DNA of 64,000 nucleotides from Romanomermis culicivorax (taxonomy: Eukaryota; Nematoda; Enoplea; Mermithida; Mermithidae): assembly GCA_963922205.1 (NCBI GenBank), contig CAWUHX010000204.1:124001-188000 (forward strand), in the 5' to 3' direction. Every line of letters begins with the position of its first letter. The first letter of the stretch is position 1. Both the position numbers and the translations under genes were made by a program. Positions 33,239 through 44,095 of the stretch are shown piece after piece. The notes beneath the pieces are model-generated. The model searched no databases, was not told the origin of the DNA, and was given only the letters and a program-made list of their open reading frames with translations.

Positions 33239-33249
33239 ATGGTACAAAA

Positions 33250-33765
33250 CCTATATCGTATTGTTAGGTCTTCCACAATCCTATAAAAATGTACAAAACA
33301 TTGGAAAGCAGTTTCAAAATGTGTCCCGTGGCGCCATTGCGTCATCCTATAATAGGCCCCCGAATTTCATGTCCCCTCCATAGAGCCAAAACGGTAAGAG
33401 CTAGAACCTTGGGTTTTTTCATAATTTCGGGCATAGGGGCAAACTATGGGGTGCCTTTTGTCATTTTGCCTTCATCTGTACGTGGTGCTCGGTGGGGCCT
33501 CAAAAACATGTAAAAAACGCACTTTTTAATCGCTCCCAGTCCCACCATGCCCTAGAATGGGTGTGGCATATCCAAGCTCCATACTTCGATCTAAGAATAT
33601 TGGGGGTGCAATCTCAAATGCTTTTTTTCAGTTTTTAAAAATATGGCCTCAATTCAATTATACGGTGGTCTAATTTTGTTATATAATACATACAGTTTAA
33701 AAAAATATTTTTTTCCAGTTTTTTGTGAACCACTAGTGTTATTGGGATTTTTTGGGATGCCGGGA
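33250..33765. other. No gene seen
   Basis: Sequence between the foldback-like element and the 97-bp array. No open frame of interest. Confidence 0.35.
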
Positions 33766-33771
33766 TTTTTG

Positions 33772-34400
33772 ATCATGGGGAATCCAATGGACGAGGTCAT
33801 TTTACACAGCAAATTTTCCCCGGTTTAAACAAGCGTATTTCCGTGATTTTTGGTGGATGGGGTTTTCGACCGCGGGGAATTCAATGAATGCGGTCACTTT
33901 AGAAAAAAACATCAATATGAATGTAAATAAAAGTATTCCCATGATCTTATTGAAGGAGGGTTTTTCCGACCATTGGGAATTCAATGGAAGCAGTCACTTT
34001 AAACAAAAAATCATTCTGGGTGTAAACAAGCCTATCTTCGTAATTTTTCATTAGGAGGCCTTTCGACCACAGAGAATTCAATAGATGCGACCACTTCACA
34101 CAAAAAAAGTATCCGAAGCATAAACAAATGTAATGCGATTTTTTATGCGGGTGTAAGGGTTCGGCTATGGAGAATTTGATGAATGCAGTCACGTCACACA
34201 AAAAATTATCGTCAAGGAAAACGAACGTATTTCCGCGATTTTTGAGGGAAGGCGTCTCTGACCATGTGTAATTCAGTAGACACAGTCACTTTAACCGGAA
34301 AAATTTCATGTGTGTAAACAAAGGTATTTCTGCGATTTTTTGGGTTTAGGGCTTTTCACCATGGGGAATTCAATGTATATGTTCTTTTTGCAATGTTTAT
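33772..34400. repeat. 97-bp tandem array, about seven units
   Basis: The marker block GACCATGGGGAATTCAATG recurs at about 33772, 33868, 33968, 34065, 34161, 34260 and 34357, spacing 96-100 bp. Each unit also holds GCGGTCACTTTA, a run of A, GTGTAAACAAAC and GTATTTCCGCGATTTTT. Units differ from each other by roughly 15-30%, so the array is old. The unit length is not a multiple of three and the long open frames across it are accidental. Confidence 0.88.
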
Positions 34401-34578
34401 ACAAAGTGTTTTAAGTACGATCTGGTTTATTTTTCCCTTACTTTTATCGAAGGTGAGAATTCGTAGCTTTAAGATTGTTTTTTGATGTTTCATTGATGCG
34501 AAGATGACCAAATTTAAAACTTAAATGTGCTTCTATGAAGGTTTTCATGCATGGTTGAGGCTCACTAAAAACAGGTCG

Positions 34579-34709
34579 ACTAGTTTATTAGAAAATGCAC
34601 CAATGGGGCAGCAAAACGAAAAATATACTTGCTTGGATAGTTGCCAAGCTAGGAAAAGGAATGTACTAGATTTTTGAGAACTTAGGTTAAAGTTGGAAAA
34701 AATTCAGTT
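34579..34709. repeat. Target repeat interrupted by the LTR element (left part)
   Basis: ACTAGTTTATTAGAAAATGC at the start through AAAGTTGGAAAAAATTCAG at the end matches, in reverse, 51080-51211. The matching continues on the other side of the LTR element at 49622-49700, so the retrotransposon landed inside one copy of a repeat whose unbroken relative lies at 51014-51211. Confidence 0.8.
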
Positions 34710-35313
34710 TGTTGGGGATGTGCTTACAGCAGTAGCAACCCCACATCTATGCAAAATTGGTGAATCGACAAAGTTACGATTCCACCAAAAAAGAAAAATG
34801 TTGGTCATTCTTTCATTCTCTTAATTTTGGTGTGTCCTGGGCGAGTCGCGTCTGTTTATTTTGTATTGTTCTTTTTCGCCTAGTAAAGGCAAGCGTCGAC
34901 AGCTCGACACCCAAATTTACATATTAATAGTAATATTATTATTTATTATTTATTATATTATTACTTGCGCATTAAGCGGAAGGAGGGAGCCGCATTACAC
35001 GGGAGCCAAACCAAGGTAAAGCCCCAGTTCCTTTGGATATTCTTATAGTGAGTTCTGTTTATTTGTGTAAACCTTTAGGAGGCATCTGGAGAGACCCTGA
35101 GTGCCCTTCAATTGCAAGAGTTAGAGTTTCCCGTTACTTATTAGTGACTGAAGGTTGTGTTTATTTCTGCTTAAGGACTGTTGCACTGTGTTTAGTTGAT
35201 TGCTAATAAGAAGCTCCTTTGAGTGACCTACAGTAGTCAGTTGGATACAAGCCAATAGGACTTGAGTTATATTGCTGACATCCTCGGACTTCAGCAGAGA
35301 TATAAACATAACA
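34710..35313 (+). repeat. 5' LTR
   Basis: 604 bp, TGTTGGGG...ATAACA. The next bases AG then TGGTGGCTTCTGAC give a TGG-starting primer-binding site candidate, but I could not match it to a tRNA. An AT-rich stretch lies at about 34915-34965 (TTATTATTTATTATTTATTA type). Confidence 0.93.
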
Positions 35314-35407
35314 AGTGGTGGCTTCTGACACTTGCAATACGGAAGAGCGCAGAGTCACTCGAGGTGTCACAAAACCTAAAGGTTTTTACAAAGACTTGGG
35401 ACTCAAA

Positions 35408-37867
35408 ATGTCCAAAAACGCTGAGGATTTAGCCTCTGGTACGACTTTACCGAGGACTCCGCCTGGTGTAAGGCATGATGAGGTGGATAAATCTTTCCCA
35501 CTGCCCGTGATATCTAATACTACGAGCAAGCGGAAAGGCTCCGACTCAAGTGCCATAAGCCAGCGGGCTGAGGTAAAATTGGACCCAGTAAGCGCTCCCA
35601 ATTCCTTAGCGCCCATAATGGCCACTAATAATATCAATAATATGGCCACGGCAAAGGAACTATTGACTGCCGAGGATAGAGACACTCAATTATTGGCGCC
35701 TATCGATAGAAGGCCGAAATTGGCCGAGGATCATATTGATCTATTTGATCCATTTAGAGAGGAACGTTTTGGACGACCTCGACAACGATTTGATACGTAT
35801 CATCGCGAATACGTCAATGAAAATTTTGATAATATTTGGGATGATTACCGTCACAATCCATGGGACAATTTACGATTCGAAATGAGTCAAAAGGACGATG
35901 AAATTCGACGACTAAACATCAAAATTGATAAAATGGCTGATTCGATGATTGGAGTCCAAGGACTATTAGAAAGATTCATCCTGGATCAGAAGGAACGGGA
36001 TATCCGAGTGAGTAGGACTACAGACAGACCATTGCAAGCTCAGGATATGTGTAGAACTTTGCCAATGACATCTGCAACCTGTATTGCCAATGACCAAAGG
36101 TTACGGCAGATGGAAGCAGATGAGTCAGAGCAAAAGTTCACAGTCAAACCTGTTGTGAAATCAAAGGCTTCTACGGAAAAAAGGGTAACTGAACCGCTTG
36201 CTGTTTGAGAACAAGCAAGTGATATAGTTGCTCAATTTTTCCAAGAGGCTGATGAGGAAGCAAGAGGTAGTCATAAGGAAAGCAAACATACTACGTCGAA
36301 GCACAAATGATCCAAAAAGTCCACACGAGGAAATTCATCAGATTCTGATGACTCCTCAGTGGATGGATTGGAGCCTACTGTGTCAGATATAGTGAAGGCC
36401 GTAAAGCCAAAGCTACTCCTCGATGACATGATTGAGACACAAGTTCTCAGCTTCCTAAATGATTTAGAGGCAGAGTTTACATCAGAGACTACTGATAAAA
36501 TGAAGCTGGCTGCCTTACGAGCACTTTCTAAGGGTGTACCAAAAGCTACTGCCAAAAGGTTCAAAAGTTACGAAAAAGCCCGAAGGAAGTTACTCAAAGT
36601 GCAAGCTCCAGATTCAAATGTCGGTATGCAAACAAGGGAGCTGATGAACATAAAGCAGGAATTTGATGAACCTCCAGTGAAATTCCTCAAGAGAATTAGT
36701 GTGCTAGTAGACAGATTGTATCCTAATAAGACCAAAGAGTTCAGAGATCGTTTCATAATTGATACCTTTTTGTATAAAGCATCTGAAGAATACCAGATGG
36801 AGTTGCTAGATCAAAGAGAGAAGTATGAAACATGACATGATCTAGCAGAGGATGTGCACAAGATTGATAAGCGGAATACAGCTGCTTATAAAAAGAGAGG
36901 AACTGGGGAATCTCCAATTGTGATAAATGAAGTGACGATGGGGGAAGGGCAAGCTGAAGTGGCTTATGTTGGTAGAAATAAATTTGGCAATGCCCCACAA
37001 AGGCAGTTTCAAAATAAAGCTATGCGACAGCAAGCAAGGAGAGAGAAGCAAGCCCCGATCCTAGTGTCAGAAAAGAAGAATTCCGATACTTCTGTAGAAG
37101 AGAATAACTCACAGGGGACTCAAATGGCTACTACTCCCCAAAAGGGAAAAGAGCCTGAGGAACCTAGCAGTGATTCTGTTCTAGCAAAGTTGTCACAGGA
37201 GATTGCGAAGTTGGCTCAGTGTTATCAGGAGATAAGCCAAAAGACTGACGTTAAATTGAATGAAATTTCTGCCAAAGTTAATAACGGCAAACCCCAAAAA
37301 CCTGGTGGAAATGAGTTCAGGAAACCATATTGTCGATACCATAGAAATAATTCTCATGACACGTCTGAATGTAAAACCCTTCAATGGAAAAATGCACAAA
37401 GACGTAATTGGGATAGTCAATATGGTGGAAACAGAGGTTTCAGGCAACAGTTTGGAGGCTTTAGAGGAGGATATGTTGGCGGGAGCAGTAGAGGAGCTCA
37501 TGCCGTAGGTTATTATGGTGATACTATGGATTATGATACTTATCAACAGTTCATTGATTACCAGAATAGATTGCGGAATGAGCAACTCTATATGGCACCA
37601 CAACTGCCAGCCCCTAGCCAACAGCTGATGATTACAGCTCCCCCTCAAGGTCAGGTTCAAATCAGTAACCCTAGCCCAAGTGTGCAAGCCATTTCCAGTA
37701 GTCAACCATCCACGTCGAGTCAGACAGAGTTGGGATCTGCTGGAAGTGTTAATAGCATTGCCACTACGGGTCAAGGTGTTAGTGAGATGAAATGGCCTGG
37801 AGTGTTGAAATGTGCCATGATTACAAAGGCGTTCAAGCATGGGATAATTCCTAATCAGGAGGAATGA
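35408..37867 (+). pseudogene. Gag of the LTR element
   Basis: Capsid-nucleocapsid precursor. The first ATG in frame is 35408, about 95 bp after the LTR; the frame is also open upstream of it. Residue patterns at about 36640-36835 (a helical stretch with FLKRISVLVDRLYP) fit the capsid C-terminal region, and 37330-37371 encodes one knuckle, C-x2-H-x4-H-x4-C, a variant of CCHC. Gly/Arg/Tyr-rich and Gln/Pro/Ser-rich stretches follow. In-frame TGA codons lie at 36206, 36308, 36833 and 37865 with no frameshift, so the copy is inactive unless these are read through. Confidence 0.8.
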
Positions 37868-38878
37868 TTAAGGTTTTCTAAGTTTCCTCGAACTCTCCCA
37901 TTTCACATTAATGTGACCGTATATAATACTAACACCAAGGCTCTAGTGGATACTGGTGCTCAGTGTTCGGTGATGTCTTCATGGTTTCTTAAGGAAGCTT
38001 TTGATGAAGAATATACCGGATATCCTGAGATACTAAAAGTCACTGTTGCTGATGGTGCAGTAGTACATGCACATGGTTACATACAATTCAAAATGCATTG
38101 TGAATTTGGAGTTTTCTTGGTGAAGGCCATAATCATTCCTAATGCGGAGGAAAATCTCATCATTGGAACGGATTTTTTAGCACATCCGGATGTTGGAGCA
38201 ATGATAGATTTTGGTAAAGGTATCATGAAGCTTAATGGAGTTGAGATAGCTATAAGTGTTGTACCTAAAGATCACGCAAGTCATATACAAGCTATTGATT
38301 GTATAGGGGAAGCACCTATAGTACATTCAAGTCCTGAAGAGGATCAATACCCCAGGATCTGCCAATTAGGTATAGTGGTTCCAGTGGTATCGTGTACGAA
38401 AGTATACATACCACATGGAACTGATGTGCTTATTAAGGCAAGATTATGGGAATGATTGTCTAAAACAGATCTGAATTGTTTGGTCATAGAGGGAAATAAA
38501 GAAGAAAAGAAATTCAGAGTTGATAGCACACTGGTTGATGGTAAACGGGAAGACTTTGTTCTGATGATTTCGAATAATATGGGTTCTGGATGCCAATTGC
38601 AACCTAATCAGGTTGTAGGCTACTGTGACTCAATATTACAAGAAAATTCAGAAGTATCAGAAGTACAAAGTACGAGTTGTGGGATATTTAGTGTTGAAGA
38701 TAATTTTAATGCGACTCCCAGAATGTCCCTGCATGGTGCATTGGCATTTAGGGAAGCGCTATATAAAATGATCTCCAAGGCTGATATCAATGAGGAATTA
38801 AAGGAAACAGCTGTGGCAAAACTGTCTAAATACAGGGATGTTTTCAGCTTACCCAATGATCCCTCAACTACAACATAG
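37868..38878 (+). pseudogene. Aspartic protease region of pol
   Basis: The retropepsin active site appears as ALVDTGAQCSVMSSW (about 37943-37987), with a second hydrophobic-Gly-Thr-Asp element IIGTDFLAHPDVGAMIDF typical of gypsy proteases. It would cut the Gag-Pol precursor. It is in the same frame as gag, interrupted by TGA at 38453 and TAG at 38876. The linker to RT contains the DVFSLPNDPS-type lead-in commonly seen before gypsy RT. Confidence 0.85.
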
Positions 38879-39823
38879 TATCTTACGTGCAAAATTGATA
38901 CTGGTAATGCAATGCCAGTGGCAAAACATTATTACAGAGCTCCCATTAACCAAAGATCAGGGATTAGAGCTCAAGTCCAAGACATGTTAGATAAAGGAGT
39001 TATTGAACCCAGCCGGTCACAGTGGGCTGCTCCACTTTTCCTAGTTGGGAAAAAGGATGGTACCATGAGACCAGTTGTGGACTTCAGAGGTATAAATGAA
39101 GTTACTAAGGACGATAGGTATCCTATACGTAGAATGGATGATTATTTGGATTGTCTAGGTAATGTGAAATTTTATACCACTTTGGATCTAAAGTCTGGAT
39201 ATTGGCAAGTCCCACTTGAGGAAAGTAGCAAGGAGAAAACTGCATTTATATGTCAGGAAGGCCTATATCAGTTTAAAGTTATGCCTTTCGGACTCAAAAA
39301 TGCACCTGCAGAGTTTCAAAGAATGATGGAGAGTGTGTTGCATGGTCTAGTCTGGAGAGTCTGCCTGGTTTATATTGATGATATCATTGTGTTCTCCAAG
39401 ACTTATGAAGAACATTTGGAGAATTTAGAATTGGTCTTGCAAGCTCTTTGGAAAGCAAAGCTAACACTTAAACTGGAGAAGTGCGAGTTTCTTCCAAAAA
39501 GTGTTCATTTTCTTGCACATATACTGGACGAAAATGGAATCTCACCAGATCCGAAAAAAGTGAAGGCTATTGCGGAATTTGAATTTCCCAATAGCGATAA
39601 GCATATGCAACGATTTCTGGGGATACTGCAATGGTGTAAGAAATTTATCCCAAACCTTGCAAATCTTGCAGAACCGTTGTATAAGCTTACTGCTACGGGA
39701 AAGAAGAAGTTCCGGGCAACAGAGGAACATCCCCAAGTGTTTGAGCAACTGAAAAAAGCACTCACCTCAGTGCCATTTCTACGGTATCCTGTTTTGGATG
39801 GAACTGCGGAGTTCATTCTCTAA
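38879..39823 (+). pseudogene. Reverse transcriptase domain
   Basis: It copies the element RNA into DNA. Motifs in order: an IEPSRSQWAAPLFLVGKKDG start, LDLKSGYWQVPL, FKVMPFGLKNAPAEFQRMM and the catalytic YIDDIIVFS, followed by a connection domain with HFLAHILDENGI. All three catalytic aspartates are seen. TAA at 39821 ends the open frame just before the RNase H motif TDASGTPLGAVLY, which continues in the same frame. Confidence 0.93.
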
Positions 39824-41337
39824 ACAGATGCCAGTGGAACCCCACTGGGAGCAGTACTTTATCAGAGGACTAAAGATGACCAATGGGTAATAGCCTATAG
39901 CAGCCGAATCCTTAAGGAAGATGAGAGGAAGTGGTGTGCTACAGAGCGAGAATGCCTAGCAGTTGTCTATGGTCTTAAAGATTACAGGCACTATTTGTTT
40001 GGACAAAAAGTATTGATCAAAACCAGGCTTTTTTTAGTCATTTTAGGGGCCTGGGCCCCTAAAAGTTTGGAAATGGCTCCTAAAATTTTAGGTCTAGGAG
40101 CCATTTTGGCTCCTAAAATTTTGATATATTCATTTATATTATAGTGAATTGTAGCTGTTTTCATTCAATTTTAGATTTGAAGTAAGTGTTTTACAGGCTC
40201 TAAAATCATAAAACATCGAAAATTTTCCGGCGCTTCGCGCCGGATCTTATTATATAATTTTTTTAATTAGTCTATTCACTGTTTCTCTATAAATCAAACT
40301 TTTTGGAAAAAAATTCTCGACCAAGGGAGAAAACATGAGGGTTCGACATGGAAAAGATGAATTTTGGTGCATTTGGTGCAAAAGAATTCTGGTGATCAAA
40401 ATCTCAACTTTTCCATTTTTGTTACTATTATTTTAAATATGGAGCCGAGTTTGAATTCATGATTATAATGGAGGTGATTTTCATAAATTTCAAGTTTAAT
40501 ATGAGCTTGTCAAACTTATGAAAGAATGAACATATTTTTTAGTTTGTAAGATGATATAATACATGTTTTCGAACCTTGTATGTTTATCGAATAAGTTATC
40601 CTTAAATTGATTTTCCAGCATTTATAGTGTCAAAATCTGAAAAAAATCGTTGCATAGCACCGGAAAGATATTGGAAACAACAGAACAATGAGAACAGAAG
40701 CTGCAATTTCAAAACCCCATACTTTTGAGTCGGAAGGAAATGAAATCAAGTACAATCTTGGTTGAAGATTTGTGCAAAATTAAACGAAATACCGCGTTTT
40801 TTGCATAAAAAATTTTCTTTGGACAAAGATTTCTCGGCCGATGTTTGTACGTGTGGAAAGATGCCTGTAACTGAAAACGCTGGGTGGAAATCAAATTTTG
40901 AACAGTGATTTTTTAAAACTCGTATCAACTGATTGAATATCTACATAATTTAATTATATAGTACGTTCTACAGTGTATTACAAGCACGTTTTTCAATATT
41001 CTTCAATTAAAAAATTTTGGCTCCCAAAATTTTAATTTGGCCCCTAAAAATTTAGGCCTAGGAGCCATTTGGCTCCTGGTTTTCAAACCAAAAAAAAAGC
41101 CTGATCAAAACTGATCATAAACCTCTTTTATCTATGAAAGTTAATACTCAAACCAATGATAAATTGAAAAGATGGTATTCCATTATGAATCAATTTAATC
41201 ATAGATTGGAGTATGTGCCTGGTAGACAAAATGCAATGGCTGATTTTCTCTCCAGAAAAGATGAACCTGAAGACACTAAGGACAAAAACCCACCAAAATG
41301 GGAATATGTCTTCAAAATTCAATTTCGTAATTTCTGA
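39824..41337 (+). pseudogene. RNase H region, split by a nested transposon
   Basis: The first half (to 40023) has TDASGTPLGAVLY, then a stretch ending GQKVLIKT. The second half resumes at 41104 with the DHKPLL motif and FNHRLEYVPGRQNAMADFLS. The two halves belong to the domain that degrades the RNA strand of the hybrid. The 1,080-bp insertion between them (40024-41103) duplicates ATCAAAAC. Because of the insertion plus duplication the frame register changes from one side to the other. TGA at 41335 follows. Confidence 0.9.
40024..41103. mobile_element. Nested hAT-type element, 1,080 bp, in the RNase H region
   Basis: Ends CAGGCTTTTTTT on the left and the exact inverse on the right; flanks ATCAAAAC at 40016-40023 and 41104-41111 (perfect 8-bp duplication). 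Both subterminal zones are rich in AGGAGCCA and GGCTCCTAAAATTTT in inverse arrangement. Inside is CCGGCGCTTCGCGCCGG (about 40229), the same hairpin that marks the 19-23 kb repeats. No transposase frame. A related fragment is at 23760-23850. Confidence 0.92.
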
Positions 41338-43050
41338 ACTCAAACCAGTGAAATTGAAAGTCAAATATTGATACAACAATTTCAGAGGATAAGGGATGAA
41401 GAAATTGAAAGTAGAGACGAAAAAGTTGTCCACGAGCAGGCCAAGGAATTGACGGATATCCAGGAATTGACGGTAACAAAGGACAATATTGCACCAACTA
41501 CCAAAGATATATTGCAGAGCAGAGATGAAATGCAGAAGCTTACGGTAGTTGATGCAGTCACAACTAGAAGACAAGCAAAACTTCAGGATCAGACTGCATG
41601 AAATCAAGAACAAGGTACATCTGTACCAATTGATCCTGAAAACATTGCTTGGCTTTTCCCGAATAAAGAGAAAGAGTTTGAAGAGGTGAAAGAAGGAGAA
41701 GATGAAGAAAACGATAATGATAAGATCAATTATTCAATTGATCTAAAGGTTATTGCTCAATTGCAAAAAGAAGACACTAATCTTACCCCAATTTGGGAAA
41801 GATTAGGGGTCAAAAGCACTACAAAGTATCATAGTAGATTCTATGAGGATAACGGAGTTTTTTATAGGGAAACTGAGGGACGTGGCCATGATCAGATCAT
41901 AGTCCCAAATTCCCTCAGAGATAGCATTCTTCACCAATATCACGGAGCCATTATAATGACACACCAAGGGTTCAAAAGGACTCTGAGTGTTGTCAAACAG
42001 TGGTTCTGGTGGCCTGGCATTGAAAAAGATGTCAGAAATTGGTTGAAGTTTTGCCCTGTCTGCCAAGTGGCTACTCCCGGTAAAAGCTCCATATCCCCAT
42101 TGATACCCATTATACCGGAGGGTCCCTTCAATATTGTGTCTGTGGACATAGTAGGGATTGCTCCCTTGAGGGAACGTCGCCCATATGTCATTGTCTTTCA
42201 GGATTATTTCACTAAGTGGGTTGAAGCTATATTGATTCCTGATCAGACCGCTGAAACCATAGTGGATGCATTCTTAGAGCATGTGATATTTAGGCACAGT
42301 ACCCCAAGAAAACTTCTTAGTGATAATGGATCTGGATTTAATTCAGATCTTATGAAAGCAGTCTGTAAATTGTTAGAGTGCAGAAAAATTTTCACAACAG
42401 CATACCACCCACAGGGTAATGGTATGGTTGAGAGATTTAACCAAACTCTAATAAAGCAGCTGCGAAAAGTTGCAATTGAGGATAACAATAAATGGCCAAG
42501 GTACCTCAGCGCAGTGGTATTTGCATATAACGCCACACCCCATGCAGCAACGAAATGGTCGCCATTTTCACTGCTGCGGGGGCATGAAGCAAATTTTGGT
42601 ATCAATTTCACTGCTGCACTTGGAATAGTCATGCCTAATGACTATGAGGCTTATGAGTATGTTTTGGCTACCCATCTTACAAATTTGTACGAAAGTATCG
42701 CCCAAAACATACAAAAAGCCGCTAAGGACAGCAAGAAATATTTTGATAACAAAATTAAAACTTCTGGTTTTAAAAATCAAGATTGGGTTCTGTTGAAGGT
42801 TGACAGACAGAAAAAATTGGGGTTACCTTGGCAAGGACCATATATCATCATCGATGATAAAAGATTGAAAGAGAATGTGCTCACAATAGCGCATTGGAAT
42901 AACCCACTTAAAAAGCAGGTCGTATCGGCAAGTAGGCTAAAACACTTTCGATACGAAGGTACCAGATGGTCTCGACACAAAATGTCGCAGGTCTTCCGGG
43001 ATACTCCAGTTAACGCAACTGGAAATCTCGGTCGTTATTTCTGTGTCTAA
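41338..43050 (+). pseudogene. Integrase
   Basis: It inserts the cDNA into the genome. The zinc-binding HHCC module is seen as YHGAIIMTHQGFKRT then CPVCQVA. The catalytic D, D and E lie in VSVDIVG, LSDNGSGF and GMVERFNQTL, with GNGMVERF typical of Ty3/gypsy. A C-terminal beta-rich part (WVLLKVDRQKKLGLPWQGPY) fits the GPY/F module. TGA at 41599 interrupts the N-terminal extension. The main frame 41686-43050 is intact for 454 codons and ends in TAA. Confidence 0.93.
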
Positions 43051-44095
43051 AAATTTTTAGCGGAAAATGCCGTATATGTGTAGTTTACGTGAATAAAATT
43101 TTTATTTTTTGTGTTCTTTAACCGATTTATATTCATTTAATATCTTTTTAAAATTTGTGTAGCAAAGAGTCAAATTTTCAGAATAATATTGTTAATTTGT
43201 ACACCAGATGCTAAAATTTTTGGTTACATTTTGGGAGGTTTATGACCAATTTTCATTCTCAATTTCAAAAGTCGTGTTTTTTCTGTGCTCCGCATCACAC
43301 AAATCTTTTGGAACAAAATTTTTCGTCCAGCCCAAGGACCCGATAAAATTTTTTTTGGTAATTTCGTATATTGTATTGATATTGAATTAATGATAAATGT
43401 TCTTTAACATTTTGTTTACTTTAGAAGATACAACCCGAAATTAAAAATTTTTCAAAAAATTTAATTTCAATGTCAAAATTAGGCGTCCTGCCTTTCGCCC
43501 CAAATTATTGCGCGCACACCGACCACATTAAGGCGGGCCAACCGAGTTGGAAGAAAAGTTTCTAAAAATGTTAGGATAGGTGAAAAGAAAAAACCTGATG
43601 GATTTACAGCCTTAAAAAGCCAAAATCTAATGGTTTTTACCTTGGATCCGATTCCGAAGCATTTATTTTTGGTTTTATTAAAGCCCCTGGTTTACTAAAT
43701 TTATTTCTTGAATTAATTAAAACCTTAATTGGTTATTTATTCACTACTTAATTTTGGTACCGAGGCGTGAAGTTATCACTAGGGTAAGTGGTAAATTGAT
43801 GGCGGCCGATGTCGAGAAGCGAGAGGTGGTGCAAATGTGAGGTTCCTGAAAAATTGGTGTAGCATTTGCGTTAACCACCGGGCCTGCTTACTTTATGACT
43901 TTGACACCTAACCTCTTTAATTAATTTATTTTTTCCCCATGCTAAATCTTTCTTTTAATTTGGTGCCGGTCAAATTTGATTATTTAATTGGTGGTGGTGG
44001 CCTAATGCCTCATTTTGAAAGGGTCAAGGGGCAAATTCTTTTTGATTTTTAGACTATAACATCAAGCATCTGGTCCGCATTGGAGAGATCGAACA
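43051..44095 (+). other. Gap between integrase and ORF3 with a splice-acceptor-like end
   Basis: No open frame. It ends with a pyrimidine-rich run TTTTTGATTTTTAG at 44039-44052, 44 bp before the ORF3 ATG. Third ORFs of retroviruses and env-type gypsy elements are commonly made from a spliced RNA, and this looks like such an acceptor. A donor was not identified. Confidence 0.45.

Noticed and set aside
33643..34201. Open frames over the 97-bp array
   Set aside because: The unit length is not a multiple of three, so the frames are chance runs through a tandem repeat.
11770..40245. CGGCGC hairpins as Helitron 3' ends
   Set aside because: No CTRR terminus follows the hairpins at the expected distance, and the one copy with clear boundaries (40024-41103) has hAT-type ends and an 8-bp duplication with the hairpin internal.
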